Below are positions 25,190 to 37,650 of a stretch of DNA of 64,000 nt, piece after piece; position 1 is the stretch's first letter, and every line of letters begins with the position of its first letter. This DNA is from Muraenolepis orangiensis (taxonomy: Eukaryota; Chordata; Actinopteri; Gadiformes; Muraenolepididae). The stretch spans positions 14,536,516 through 14,600,515 of the forward strand of contig CM051005.1 of the NCBI GenBank assembly GCA_027704905.1, written 5' to 3'. The notes under the pieces were generated by a model that searched no databases, had not been told where the DNA came from, and was given only the letters and a program-made list of their open reading frames with translations. Position numbers and translations under genes: made by a program.

Positions 25190-26217
25190 CAGCTCTTGAA
25201 GCGAGCGTCGGGAGCGTCGGGGCCCAGAGCGTTTGGGAGCGTTGGAAGCGTCGGGAGCGTCGGGAGTGTTGGGAGCGTTGGGAGCGTTGGGAGCGTTGGG
25301 AGTGTTGGGAGCGTTGGGGCCCAGTGCGTCGGGAGCGTTGGGAGCGTTGGGGCCCAGTGTGTCGGGAGCGTTGGGAGCGTTGGGGCCCAGTGCGTCGGGA
25401 GCGTTGGGAGCGTTGGGAGCGTTGGGGCCCAGTGCGTCGGGAGCGTTGGGAGCGTTAGGAGCGTTGGGGCCCAGTGCGCTTGGGGTGCGAGTGTCGGGGG
25501 CCCAGTGCGTCGGCAGTGTCGGGGCCCAGTGCGTCGGGAGCGTTGGGAGCGTTGGGAGCGTTAGGAGCGTTGGGGCCCAGTGCGTCGGGAGCGTTGGGAG
25601 CGTTAGGAGCGTTGGGGCCCAGTGCGTCGGGAGCGTTGGGAGCGTTAGGAGCGTTGGGAGCGTTGGGGCCCAGTGCCTCGGGAGCGTTGGGAGCGTTAGG
25701 AGCGTTGGGGCCCAGTGCGCTTGGGGTGCGAGTGTCGGGGGCCCAGTGCGTCGGCAGTGTCGGGGCCCAGTGCGTCGGGAGCGTTGGGAGCGTTGGGAGC
25801 GTTAGGAGCGTTAGGAGCGTTGGGGCCCAGTGCCTCGGGAGCGTTGGGAGCGTTGGGAGCGTTGGGAGCGTTGGGAGCGTTGGGACCCAGTGTGTCGGGA
25901 GCGTTGGGAGCGTGGGGCCCAGTGCGTTGGGAGCATTGGGAGCGTTGGGGCCCAGTGCCTCGGGAGCGTTGAGAGCGTTGGGAGCATTGGGGCCTAGTGC
26001 CTCGGGAGCGTCGGGAGCGTTGGGAGCATTGGGGCCCAGTGCGTCGGGAGCGTTGGGAGCGTTGGGAGCGATGGGGCCCAGTGCGTTGGGAGCGTTGGGA
26101 GTGTTGGGAGCGATGGGGCCCAGTGTGTTGGGAGTGTTGGGAGCGTTGGGAGCGATGGGGCCCAGTGCGTCGGGAGCGTTGGGAGCGTTGGGAGCGTGGG
26201 GCCCAGATCGTGGGGCC
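25190..26217. repeat. gggagcgtt minisatellite with higher-order repeats
   Basis: Variable numbers of the 9-bp unit gggagcgtt are punctuated by ggggcccagtgcgtc (15 bp). Units are multiples of three and stop-free, so long low-complexity ORFs appear on both strands (for example 25474-26298 +). A longer block with cgcttggggtgcgagtgtcg starts at about 25477 and again at about 25718, giving a period near 241 bp. It lies in the lrfn2 intron; splicing, not coding, is the relevant context. Confidence 0.96.
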
Positions 26218-26289
26218 TGGAGCGCTGAGGCCAGTGCCTTGATGCATCAATGGCTCGACCCCCCTCAGCAAGGGATCGGTGTCAAATGT

Positions 26290-26636
26290 GGCTGGTGAGG
26301 CTGCACACCTGTGGGTCATTGCTAATCTGGGGAGGCAGTACGCTCTGTCTGTTAGGAATTGGCTTGGGAACCGGAAGGTCGCCGGTTCAAGTCCCCGAAA
26401 CACCTAGTCACTGCTGAGGTGCCCTTGAGCAAGGCACCAGACCCCTTAACTGCTCCCTGGGTGCTGTATATAAAATAGCTGCCCACTGCTCCAAATACTA
26501 GGATGTGTTAAATTCAGACAAACTAATTTCACTGTGTGTGTTTACATGTATGTGACTAATAAAGAGGATTCAATTCTCCAGATTAAAAGATGAATCAAGG
26601 GCCCACAGGTTAAGACAGCCACCACCACACACACCA
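26290..26636. mobile_element. Palindromic MITE copy A, split by a SINE
   Basis: The left part (26290-26327, gctggtgaggctgcacacct then gtgggtcattgctaatc) and right part (26596-26636, cccacaggttaagacagcca then ccaccacacacacc) match the contiguous MITE copy at 53606-53761. Removing the SINE at 26325-26592 rejoins them. Its outer left inverted end is missing. Confidence 0.7.
26325..26592 (+). mobile_element. tRNA-derived SINE
   Basis: A degenerate head (ggggaggcagtacgctctgt) is followed by a pol III B-box-like ggttcaagtcc (26384-26394), the conserved core gcccttgagcaaggcaccag (26421-26440), gctgcccactgctcc and a tail near ataaagaggattcaattc. The same core occurs at 49243-49400 and inverted at 62395-62511. 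The family name is not assigned. Inserted in a MITE within the lrfn2 intron. Confidence 0.78.
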
Positions 26637-27340
26637 GAGGGAGAGCTCTGGCATGTTCCATCTGCTCTGTTCACCATGATTCAAAACTCTTCAATAAACG
26701 GGATTCCTCAACCCCCTGGGTCCATGTCTTAGGGAGGAGCCTCAAGCAGCCATGTTAAGGGCTAGTTGCAGTGTCGTAGGCTACAATGTTGTAGTGATGA
26801 TAGAAGAAGCTAGAAGAAAATACATAAAAAAAAAAAAATAGAAGAAAATCATTAATGATATTCCTCTGATTATTCCTCCTCGTAGGAGATCCATTGAGTG
26901 AGATTGTTAAATGCAATTAGCATCGTTACCCGCCAAAGCTTCATTGGCAATTGAACAATGCAACTGGGAAACGCTGTATTTCTTAGCTAATCAGAAACCC
27001 TCCTGAGCGGCTCTGGAGGAGTTAGAAGTTAATAGCAAAGCATGTTGGACTATTCATGCTCACTAAGGCAGTTATGCCTTGCCAACACCAGAGACAAACT
27101 GCAGGTATCATTTTAATCTTATTTAGCGCTATCTGTAATGATAATTGCTAATTGCTGTTGGATTTGTCCTTTAAATGGGACGTAAGGTCATTTATTAGAA
27201 AAAATAAAGATTCTCTGGAATGCCTGGCTTACATTTGCAATGCAATTAAAATGCAGAAATGGGTGGATTTTGTCAGCTAATTAAATTGTTAGCAGGGATT
27301 AAATGTTGGCCGCAGTGCTTCCAAATGTAATGCGACTCGT
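26637..27340. promoter_or_regulatory. Candidate conserved noncoding element
   Basis: Non-repetitive intronic DNA, mainly 26870-27320, rich in homeodomain-type cores: caattagc, ctaattgctgttgg, gcaattaaaa, agctaattaaattg. No ORF. Its single-copy look amid repeats suggests selection, but conservation has not been tested. Confidence 0.3.
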
Positions 27341-28150
27341 AATAACTCTATATGACTCTATATGACTCTGTATGACTCTGTATGACTCTATATGACTCTA
27401 TATGACTCTGTATGACTCTATGTGACTCTATATTACTCTGTATGACTCTGTATGTCTCTATATGACTCTGCTGTATGACTCTATATGACTCTATATGACT
27501 CTTTATAACTCTGCTGTATGACTCTAAATGACTATATGACTATATATATCTCTATATGACTCTATATGACTATATGACTATATATATCTCTATATGACTC
27601 TATATGACTATATGACTCTGCAATGACTCTATATGACTCTATATTACTCTGCTGCATGACTCTATATGACTCTATATGACTCTGTATGACTCTATATGAT
27701 TCTATATGATGCTGTATGACTCTTTATGACTCTATATGACTCTATATGACTCTGTATGACTCTATATGACTCTGCTGTATGACTCTATATGACTCTATTT
27801 GACTCTATGACTCTTTATGACTCTATATGACTGTATGGCTCTATACGACTCTGTATGACTCTATATGACTCTATGACTCTTTATGACTCTATATGACTGT
27901 ATGACTCTTCAACATGCCTCTGCAATATGACTCTATATGACTCTATATGACTCAATATGACTCTGTATAACTATATATGACTTTGTATTACTCTATATGA
28001 CTCTGCTGTATGACTCAATATGACTATATATGACTCTATATGACTCTATGACTCTATATGACTCTATATGACTCTATAGGACTCTATATGACTCTGCTGT
28101 ATGACTCTATATGACTCTATTTGACTCTGTATTACTCTATATGACTGCTG
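27341..28150. repeat. 10-bp satellite tatgactcta
   Basis: About 80 copies of a decamer (tatgactcta / tatgactctg) with interspersed ctgctg-containing and shortened variants, filling 810 bp of the lrfn2 intron. Confidence 0.96.
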
Positions 28151-29010
28151 TATCTGGTGGAGGACAGATGGATTGGGGAGACCAAAGCATCCATCAAACG
28201 CTGTGCTCATGAACAGTGAACAGTGATTATTTTAGCATGTGATTGATTGGCTTCCCATGGTGAAGCATAAAAAGAAGCATGGACTTTCAACTTTAGTGGA
28301 AGAAATGGTTGGTATTTTAAAGAGCTTGGATTATGATGGATTGGGCATTTTGGTAATTTCAGCACTGAATTATTCTGTCATAAATAATATCTTGCACAAT
28401 GACTGGAGTGACTTAAGTAAGAATGAATTGAAGTAGTAAATTAATATTAATTATTTCATTGCTCCAATAGTTGTATGATATAAGTATGTTCGATGCAAAG
28501 AATGGGTATTAAGCTCTTAACTATCCACGTAGTTAAGATACAATTTTAGAATGCTTTACTCTACTAGTTTTTTGGTGTACCTCAATAGTGAGTCCCCCAT
28601 TTGTGATTTCTTGAATGCTCTAACCCAATACTTACCGAACTGGTTCAAACCTTATCCGGTTTGAAGGTACTCAAACCTTACCCATCAGGGACATAAATTA
28701 TTGTAACATATCAAGCATACATTCAATGTTTATATAATCAGGGCGATATTTCTATAAAGAGCTGCATGTCTTAACAGCATACAAACCTTTCCTCATATCT
28801 CAAATGCAGTATGAGATACATTGTTTTGTCCAGTTAAAATGTTTTACGTGTACCCATCAACCTGCTGATGATGCCTACCATCCAATCATTGTTGAGGTCC
28901 CCTCTGGGAGCCCACAAAAGAAAAAAAGAAACCCCCAAACTGCTCCTTGTGTAGAGAGGTTGATGTTGCTCATACATGTCTAACCATGTCTTCCTCCTTG
29001 CTCTCTCTTC
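28151..29010. other. lrfn2 intron 3' part
   Basis: AT-rich unique sequence running to the polypyrimidine tract and acceptor of coding exon 2. It contains a tandem-like ctggttcaaaccttatccgg inverted motif near 28640-28660. No exon was recognised. Confidence 0.5.
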
Positions 29011-29012
29011 AG

Positions 29013-30006
29013 GATGATCCCCATGGCTAACAAAGCCTTCCTGGTCAGTAACCTGGTGCCGGGGATGCGGTACGACCTGTGTGTGCTGGCCATCTGGGAG
29101 GACAAAGCCACCATGCTCACTGCCACCAACATCGTGGGCTGTGTCCAGTTCGCCACCCGGGACGACTATCCCCAGTGCCAGTCGCTGCACAGCGGCTTCC
29201 TGGGAGGGACCATGATCCTGGTGATTGGGGGCATCATCGTGGCCACACTCCTGGTGTTCATCATCATTCTCATGGTGCGCTACAAAGTCACAAGCGCCAT
29301 CCAGACCGCCAAGCTCCCAAGCGTCAGCAACACGTACTCGCAGACAAACGGAGGCTTGAACCGGCTGAACGGATCCTCGCCACCGGTCAAACCCACGGTG
29401 GTGGTCATGCACGAGGAGATGGTGGAGTTCAAGTGTGGCTCCCTCCAGAGCAGCCTCTCCTCCTCGTCCTCGTCCTCCAACTCCTTGGACAGCCGGAACG
29501 GCAGAGGGGCTGCCAACCAATATAGCCTCCAGGCGGGCCAGTGCAACACCCTGCCGGGCAACAAGTTCCGGAGGCAGGGCCACGGCGCCAAAGGTCGGCC
29601 CCACCTGGACCACCTTCTAGGGGCCTTCGCCTCATTAGAGCTGCGAAGCGTTACGGCAAAAGACCACCAGGAGGCCGGCTGTTCCTCCGTGACCTCAGCC
29701 GGGATGATGACGGTGGCGGTGGTGCCGCCCTCTGACAAAGAGCCCTTGCTGGGAAGGGCCGAGTCCACCACCATGCTGGGCCGTCTGCTGGGGCTGCCTC
29801 AGGAGAGCAAGCCCAAGAGGAGCCATTCATTCGACATGGGCCACGTGGGCGCCACGCAATGCGTCAGTAGCTACCCTCGCAGGATCAGTAGCATCTGGAC
29901 TAAGCGGAGCCTGTCTGTCAACGGTATGCTTCTTCAGTACAGTGACAATGAGGAGGAAAAACCCTCTTTGGAGAGCTCTGAGTGGGTCATGGAAAGTACA
30001 GTGTGA
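29013..30006 (+). CDS. lrfn2: LRFN2 (SALM1), coding exon 2
   Basis: This encodes residues 458-788: the second half of the fibronectin III domain (to about 505), a juxtamembrane stretch with DDYPQCQSLHS, a transmembrane helix (about 523-547, MILVIGGIIVATLLVFIIIL) and a cytoplasmic tail of about 240 residues. The tail carries a poly-Ser stretch and the family-type motifs KRSHSFDMG and IWTKRSLSVNGMLL. The C-terminal ESTV is a class I PDZ ligand, which in LRFN2 binds PSD-95-family scaffolds. The exon starts after cttcag (29012) and ends with TGA (30004-30006). Total length, 788 residues, is close to mammalian LRFN2. No frameshift or stop. The antisense ORF 28834-29613 is a shadow. Confidence 0.95.
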
Positions 30007-30485
30007 GGGGATTCAGGCAGTGTGGTTCAAGGCCAGGCAGCAGTGGTCGGGGAACTTGGGAGACACGCTTGATGGTGGAGTGGCTATGGAGGGATGCAGG
30101 ACTCCACGCTGTATTGCATGAAGTTTATCCATGTGAATACTTTTGTCCTTCTGTCCTCCAAGAATTCCAGTGAAAAGTGACACCTTTCATAGGATGGTTT
30201 CTTGGTTCACAATCTCGAATATCTCAAGATGTGTGAAAATGTATTTCAAACTTAAAGGTATTTCCAAGGAAAAACTATTTCTTGGACCCACTATAGGCCT
30301 AAATGGATTTGTGAACATTGATACACAGATTAATGTATTTTGAAGGAAATGGGAGAAAAGAATAGGAATAGGAAGACAAGTACGCCCAAACTGTTGCATT
30401 AAATCTGCATTCCAATGCTGGACTCCCAGCGTGATATCGGACTACTGTTGAAGAAAAGGATTAAAGAATCTTTTTTTTTTTCACC
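30007..30485 (+). other. lrfn2: Probable lrfn2 3' UTR
   Basis: Unique sequence after the lrfn2 stop. Candidate polyadenylation hexamers ATTAAA occur at 30398-30403 and 30460-30465, the latter followed by a T-rich stretch. The true 3' end may lie further downstream. Confidence 0.45.
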
Positions 30486-30634
30486 ATTTTTACTATTTAT
30501 TATTTTTGATGTGAAAAAAATTGGACAAATTGGTTAAATGAAACACACACGCATAATTGGCTTCCCTGAAATAGAGCCATTTCAAAACACAAAGCTTGCT
30601 GTCTGTTCCATGTTCACTAAATGTTTACTTGATT

Positions 30635-30696
30635 GTGGAGAGTGTGTGGTTGGTGGTGAGGCTGCTTAAACCAGCCGCCAACCACACACACTCCAC
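30635..30696. mobile_element. Palindromic MITE copy B, minimal
   Basis: A 62-bp inverted repeat, gtggagagtgtgtggttggt ... accacacacactccac, with arms of about 22 bp around ggtgaggctgcttaaaccagc. The arms match the ends of copies C (45081-45205) and D (53606-53761), and the internal body is deleted. Confidence 0.72.
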
Positions 30697-31790
30697 ACTG
30701 ATAATCAACCTCCCCCTGCAGGACGATGAGATCCCCTCTACCTCAGGTAATGCTTTAAGCCACATGATACGCATTTGAGGAAATATGGGATTAGAGGCAT
30801 GATGCTTTTACAGCTCAGAGCAAATGTAGCCAAGCTTTCGATTGAAAGTATGAATGTCTCACTCAGGTCAGAACCCTGCACAGTCGGATGGCTCTGATAG
30901 TGCTTCTCCCTATTGGCTGATAAGGCGTGTGTCGCGACTGGCTTCAAAAGGTCACCGATGTAGTGTTTGCCTCAGGCTATGGCCCCAGTGGACGTGTTGC
31001 TTCAGACAGTAAAAAGCATTTGAAATCCATTAAGACCTAATTAATTTAAATATGTTTTTTTATTTTTTGCCCAACACCTGGAATTTTAATTTGGATCTGA
31101 ATTATTTCCACATAAGGTGGGGTTAACAGGGCAGAGATTGCTAATTGCTAATTTATGCTGGTCAAAGGGCAACTTGAGCAGAAATGAGCAGCTCTCTATT
31201 AACCTGTAACAAGTCATTATTCTGCAGGGGACCGTGGGATAGGAGGGAGGAGCGAGGAGGTTATTTACCTGCTATCGCCTGTTCCCACCACACATCCCTC
31301 ATTGCTGGGTTTCCATTCAATGCCATTGGGTTATCTGTGAGGCCTGGTCCAATATCAGACTTACCTCTACTGGGAACATTTTGATCTCCTGCGAGACACA
31401 GAGACACAACTCCCACAGAACTGTACACAACCATCGTGATGCCTTTCTTTTTATCAGCTACATTACACATGGGGTTTATTCTTTATTTAGATGTACTTCT
31501 GTATATTGGCATTTTTGTATAAAACGTGGGTGAGAATGTAAAAGGGGGAAACTGTGCCCTGGTACTTTCTTTGTTGGGACAAACAGCGCGACGGTGCTGT
31601 CCTGTGGCTGCCGACCGGCTCTCAGTGGTCTGAATGGGATGGTGTGATGCATTGTGGGTAAGAACACCATGTTCCTCTTTCATTTGGAGAACTAAGGAAG
31701 CAAAATATTGTGAGTGTGTACTTTACATAGTAACTATTCTCACCTCGGGTGATATGATTAAAAACAACAAAAAATATATAAACAACAAAT
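30697..31790. promoter_or_regulatory. Unique downstream DNA with candidate noncoding element
   Basis: Single-copy-looking sequence. The block 30990-31215 contains cctaattaatttaaat, gaattttaatttgg and attgctaattgctaattt (31137-31154), resembling the homeodomain-site-rich intronic block at 26870-27320. Function is inferred from composition only. Confidence 0.3.
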
Positions 31791-31792
31791 GT

Positions 31793-31933
<141 letters not shown>

Positions 31934-32040
31934 AAGCATTTTGCTACAAGAAGAATATAAAGTGTTGGAATTCTACAAACCAAAGCAAGTCTTCTGTCTT
32001 TCCTTCTCCTACAGTACAGATGCAACAACAATCATGGTCC

Positions 32041-32815
32041 AATATTGACTGAACCTGACTGAACGCTATAATCTGACTGAACCTGACTGAACGCTATAAT
32101 CTGACTGAACGCTATAATCTGACTGAACCTGACTGAACGCTATAATCTGACTGAACCTGACTGAACGCTATAATCTGACTGAACGCTATAATCTGACTGA
32201 ACCTGACTGAACGCTATAATCTAACTGAACCTGACTGAACGCTATAATCTGACTGAACCTGACTGAACGCTATAATCTGACTGAACCTGTCTGAACGCTA
32301 TAATCTGACTGAACCTGTCTGAACGCTATAATCTGACTGAACCTGTCTGAACGCTATAATCTGACTGAACCTGACTGAACGCTATAATCTGACTGAACCT
32401 GACTGAACGCTATAATCTGACTGAACCTGACTGAACTCTATAATCTGACTGAACCTGTCTGAACGCTAAAATCTGACTGAACCTGTCTGAACGCTATAAT
32501 CTGACTGAACCTGACTGAACGCTATAATCTGACTGAACCTGACTGAACGCTATAATCTGACTGAACCTGTCTGAACGCTATAATCTGACTGAACCTGTCT
32601 GAACGCTATAATCTGACTGAACCTGACTGAACGCTATAATGTGACTGAACCTGACTGAACGCTATGTTCTGACTGAACCTGACTGAACGCTATAATCTGA
32701 CTGAACCTGACTGAACGCTATAATCTGACTGAACCTGACTAAACGCTATGTTCTGACTAACCTGACTGAACGCTATAATCTGACTGAACCTGACTGAACG
32801 CTATGTTCTGACCTG
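32041..32815. repeat. 28-bp minisatellite (ctgactgaac dimers)
   Basis: The unit has two decamers ctgactgaac (or ctgtctgaac) followed by gctataat. Some units have one decamer (18 bp), mostly at the left end. Late variants have gctatgtt. About 28 units, between a GT tract and unique DNA. Confidence 0.96.
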
Positions 32816-33589
<774 letters not shown>

Positions 33590-34089
33590 CATTGTGCCTT
33601 TCTGTCTTTGTTTTGTTCTGACTTCTTCTGATGATTGTATGCAAAAGGAATCATTTTGTGGCACGCAGATCTAAAATGAGGGCTTGATAAAAGACCCTCC
33701 TCTAGAAGCACCTGCTGATGCTGAGATAGAACAATAACACATGACAATCTCATCAGCTCTGCCATTAGATCAAAGGTATTAAGATGTTAATATCCTGTTA
33801 TTGTGCACAATTCTAAACATAAACATCTACTGCTTTCTAATCTCGTCAGGAACCAGTTTGACACTGTTTCCTTTTTCAATAGAAAGTTGTGCATTGTATA
33901 TTTTAGCCACAGTTATCCCTCATACAAAGCAGGGCCTCTGCCCTAATAGACTTCCTTTACTCCAGCTGACTTACATGAAGCCTTGTTGTGTTTCTGCTGG
34001 GTATTCATCAGCGATCCAGGCTCCTCAGTCTCCAGGCGGGTTGTTGACTGCAGCTGACCATATCCTGTTGTTGTGTCCATATCCTGTTC
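33590..34089. other. Unique intergenic DNA
   Basis: No gene was recognised. The tatcctgttgttgtgtccat / tatcctgttcatg motif is duplicated at 34062-34091, just before the LINE copy. Confidence 0.5.
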
Positions 34090-34128
34090 ATGGGGGTGAG
34101 TGCAACAGGGCGGAAGTCGTCCTCTGCA

Positions 34129-34640
34129 GCGAGCCTCAACGACTTCCGCCCTGTTGCACTCACCCCCATCATCATGAAGTGCTTCGAGAGGCTGGTCCTG
34201 GCTCACCTCAAATCTGGCCTGTCATCCTCACTGGATAAATACCAATTTGCCTACCGTGAGAACAGGAGCACGGAGGACGCCATTTCCTCAGCCCTTCACT
34301 CCACTCTCTCCCACCTGGATGAGAGCAACACCCACGTGAGAATGCTGTTCATAGACTTCAGCTCAGCATCACAGTGTGGTACGGCAACTGCACTGTTTCC
34401 GACTGGAACGCGCTGCAGTGGGTGGTGTAAACCGCCCAACGCATCGTTGGATTACCCCTCCCTGCAATAAACACTACCCACGACAAACGGTGTCTGAGGA
34501 AGGCACAAACGATAGTGGATGACCCCTCTCACCCCAACCATGGACTGTTTGCCCTCCTCCCCTCCGGGAGGCGCTATAGAAACCTTTGTTCCAAGTCAAG
34601 CAGGCTTAGGAACAGCTTCTTCCCCTCAGCTGTCATCTCC
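34129..34640 (+). pseudogene. LINE ORF2 remnant with palm deleted
   Basis: The frame reads LNDFRPVALTPIIMKCFERL ... DKYQFAYRENRSTEDA ... MLFIDFSSA (motif A, near 34350). It then passes directly into SQCGTATALFPTGTRCSGW, a region normally far downstream, so motifs B and C (the catalytic ADD) are deleted. The C-terminal LLPSGRRYR is in another frame. It cannot encode an active polymerase. Confidence 0.85.
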
Positions 34641-34663
34641 CTGAACTCTGCACCACGAAGACA

Positions 34664-34912
34664 GCCCCCAGTGCCCCCCCCCCCTGCTGCCCAACCCCTG
34701 CTGCCCCCCCCCCCCTGCTGCTGCACCTCTGCTGCCCCCCCCCCTGCTGCTGCACCTCTGCTGCCCCGCCCCCCTGCTGCCACTCCTCTGCTGTCCCCAC
34801 CCCCTGCTGCCACTCCTCTGCTGTCCCCCCCCCTGCTGCTGCACCTCTGATGTCTCCCCCCCGGCTGCCCCCCCCCCTCTGCTGCACCCCCCCCCGCCCC
34901 CTCTGCTCAACA
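34664..34912. repeat. CCCCCTGCTGC minisatellite in LINE 3' region
   Basis: Irregular repeats of ccccctgctgctgcacctct and ctgctgccactcctctgctg with long C runs. A related but reverse-oriented tract lies at 52370-52430 in another LINE copy. Confidence 0.88.
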
Positions 34913-35342
34913 CCAATAATAATCACTCTGACTAACTGGAAAAAAGAAAAAAGAAAAAACTAACTGTAAAACAAACTTTATCACAATATATAATACACAA
35001 TATATTTACATATACATTTATATATGCCATACATTTACATATATATATGCTCACTTGTATATACATTTACATTTAAATATTTGTATCCTGCTTTCAATAA
35101 TAGCATACCCCTGATCACTACGTTAAATGATCACTTACCTGTATATACATATACCTATTATTATGCTCATATCACATTTATACCTAGACTGCCTTTTAAC
35201 CTGTATATGTAAACTGTAAATTATATTATATTACCATGCACTTTACTGCAACCTCTGGTTAGATGCTAAATTATTTTCGCTGTACTGTACTTGTGCTGTA
35301 CAATGACAGTAAATTTTAATCTAATCTAATCTAATCTAATCT

Positions 35343-36573
35343 CAGTGTTGACTCCATACATTCATGCATGCCCTGGGGGTTCATCTAGCTGGAGTTGGAA
35401 ATTAAACACATGCAGATTAAAACTATTCCCATCTAGAGAAAAACAAAAAAGAATAATAATTTTGAAATCATGAAACCAAATTATAAATATGATATAATGT
35501 AATTATGAATCGTATACTTTGTAATTATGAATATCAGAACTGTGGTTGCATTTCCATTGCAATCTATCTTCTCTCGGTGAAACTAATCCTGATGTCATAC
35601 GACCACGGCATATAGCAACAACGCTCCCATTGGACGTAATGTGAATTCCCTTTAGAATAAGGTGAACTAGTGACATAGACGTGTACTGGAAGCACTCTCT
35701 CATCTCCCTTGATGATAATATGACTCAGTGGGGACACCTGGGTCCTCTAGAGGGCCGCCAGGAGCCCACTAGCGCAGCCAGGAATAGCCCAGGGGCAGAG
35801 AGAACAATACTATCAACGTCAACCTGTACAAATAAGGGAGGCAGTGCACATAACCTTGAACCATTTGTCTTCCTAGGAATTTTCCACATGCAACTGAATT
35901 CAGGCGGGTGTCAGACGGCCCGGATGATGAATGAGGCTAAATATAGAAAAACACACCAGTTCACCGACATTAAGAAAAGCTCTCCGCAAATCCCATGCAT
36001 AGAAATGGCTCCTGTAATTGAGATGAGAGATTTTTATTATAATGAATATTTTATGGTAAGGCTTCAAGTCACAACTGACTTCACTCAACTTTGACTTTGG
36101 TTTTTAAGGAAAAGAGGTACAGTCAAAAAAAGCCTAGGCATATTTGGTGGGCTGACGAATATATAAACTGTATATTGGTCCTGGTTTATTTCCTATAATT
36201 TCTCTCTATATCTATTAAATTGAATCATACATATCTTAGTCACAATTTAACTAAAGCGTTCAACCCCCCCACAAGATGAATGAACTGATAAATGATCTAA
36301 TTAAAGCGGCATTAACTAATTCAGCTTCAATCCGTTTTTTCCCTCCAGGACTATAAGAGACGCATTCCTGGAGTGTGAGCCATGAACCACTTGTGTTTTG
36401 ACACATTCTCATTTGTTGTAATGAGGATCTAATGGACGCCTCGGCTCAATTGGTTTTCAGGACGCCAGGAGAAATGGCGTCTTTAAGAAGCTCTTGAATA
36501 GCGGCAGACGTCAAGTGTTTCTCCTTCACCGCGGCATCCAGTCTTGTAGCTTTAGATAACGCGATGATACACG

Positions 36574-36576
<3 letters not shown>
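35343..36576. other. Unique intergenic DNA, candidate noncoding element at 36270-36500
   Basis: Single-copy-looking DNA. The sub-block 36270-36500 has gatctaattaaagcggcatt and aactaattcagcttc, and is free of repeats. No gene was recognised. Confidence 0.4.
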
Positions 36577-36663
<87 letters not shown>

Positions 36664-36677
36664 ACATACACACACAG
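36577..36677. repeat. CA microsatellite
   Basis: About 45 CA dinucleotides with a few at interruptions at the right end. Confidence 0.97.
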
Positions 36678-36815
36678 ACACACAAACATTGGACGCTTCC
36701 TTTGTGGAAACAAGCGTGACTCACAATGAACCAGCATCCGCTGAGCTGGTAATCATTGTGCCATTTAGTTGTTATATGGAAAAAAGAAAGCAGAAACCAA
36801 GATTCCTCAAGGTGT

Positions 36816-36816
36816 A

Positions 36817-36867
<51 letters not shown>

Positions 36868-36870
36868 ACA

Positions 36871-36911
<41 letters not shown>

Positions 36912-36921
36912 ACACGCACAT

Positions 36922-36999
<78 letters not shown>

Positions 37000-37076
37000 A
37001 CACACCCACACACACACACACACACACATACACACACACACACACACATACAGTACATACATACACACACACACAC
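36816..37076. repeat. CT and CA compound microsatellite
   Basis: (CT)7 followed by about 245 bp of CA with catacata and cgc interruptions. The block cagacacacacgcacata is present twice (about 36862 and 36904). Confidence 0.96.
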
Positions 37077-37379
37077 GACAATATAACTAATAGAACAATA
37101 GAACTAATAGAACAATAGAACAATATAACTAATATAACAATTTAACTAATGGAACAATATAACTAATAGAACAATAGAACAATATAACTAATATAACAAT
37201 TGAACTAATAGAACAATATAACTAATTGAACAACATAACTAATTGAACAACATAACTGATGTAACAATATAACTAATATAAAAATGTAACTAATGGAACA
37301 ATATAACTAATTGGGCAATATAACTAATAGAACAATAGAACAATTTAACTAATAGAACAATTGAACTAATAGAACAATA
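37077..37379. repeat. aactaatagaacaatat minisatellite (left part)
   Basis: Tandem 17-bp units aactaatagaacaatat and shortened or diverged forms. The array is interrupted by the hAT element at 37380-38927 and resumes at 38936-38975 (taactaatagaacaatataa). Confidence 0.92.
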
Positions 37380-37650
37380 CAGTGGCGAACCGTGTCTATC
37401 ACAACTGGACCTTCTGTAGACATGTGGTTGTTGTGGTTGTTGTTTTGTGTCACGGAGGCTTTATGCCTTATCTCATTTAGGCAGATTAGATTGTCGCAGC
37501 CAATTTCCAAGTGGACCATAGTTGTCAAAGCAGTGTCCGTGTAGTGAAGTAACAGCCCAACACAGACCACCACACACACGCTATCGATGAAAGGGACGGT
37601 CTAACACGCTTAACGTGAAAAGGCTTAACGTAACTTAAAGTTACACAACA

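Larger units (their letters stand above)
34090..35342 (+). mobile_element. Rex1/CR1-like LINE, 5'-truncated and internally deleted
   Basis: A + strand copy. It opens with an inverted duplication (34090-34120 against 34139-34169), encodes an RT N-terminal part (34130-34365), then jumps to a C-terminal tail (DDPSHPNHGLFALLPSGRRY, near 34515-34660), a CCTGCTG-rich stretch and an AT-rich 3' UTR. It ends in a tandem of taatc units (about 35320-35342), as expected at the 3' end of this LINE type. The same 3' UTR occurs inverted at 51952-52430. Confidence 0.85.

Noticed and set aside
25474..26298. 274-codon ORF rich in GALGALG
   Set aside because: Translation of 9- and 15-bp repeat units in an intron; both strands are open.
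28834..29613. 259-codon minus-strand ORF over lrfn2 exon 2
   Set aside because: Antisense shadow of a GC-rich coding exon. The sense frame has clear domains and splice sites.
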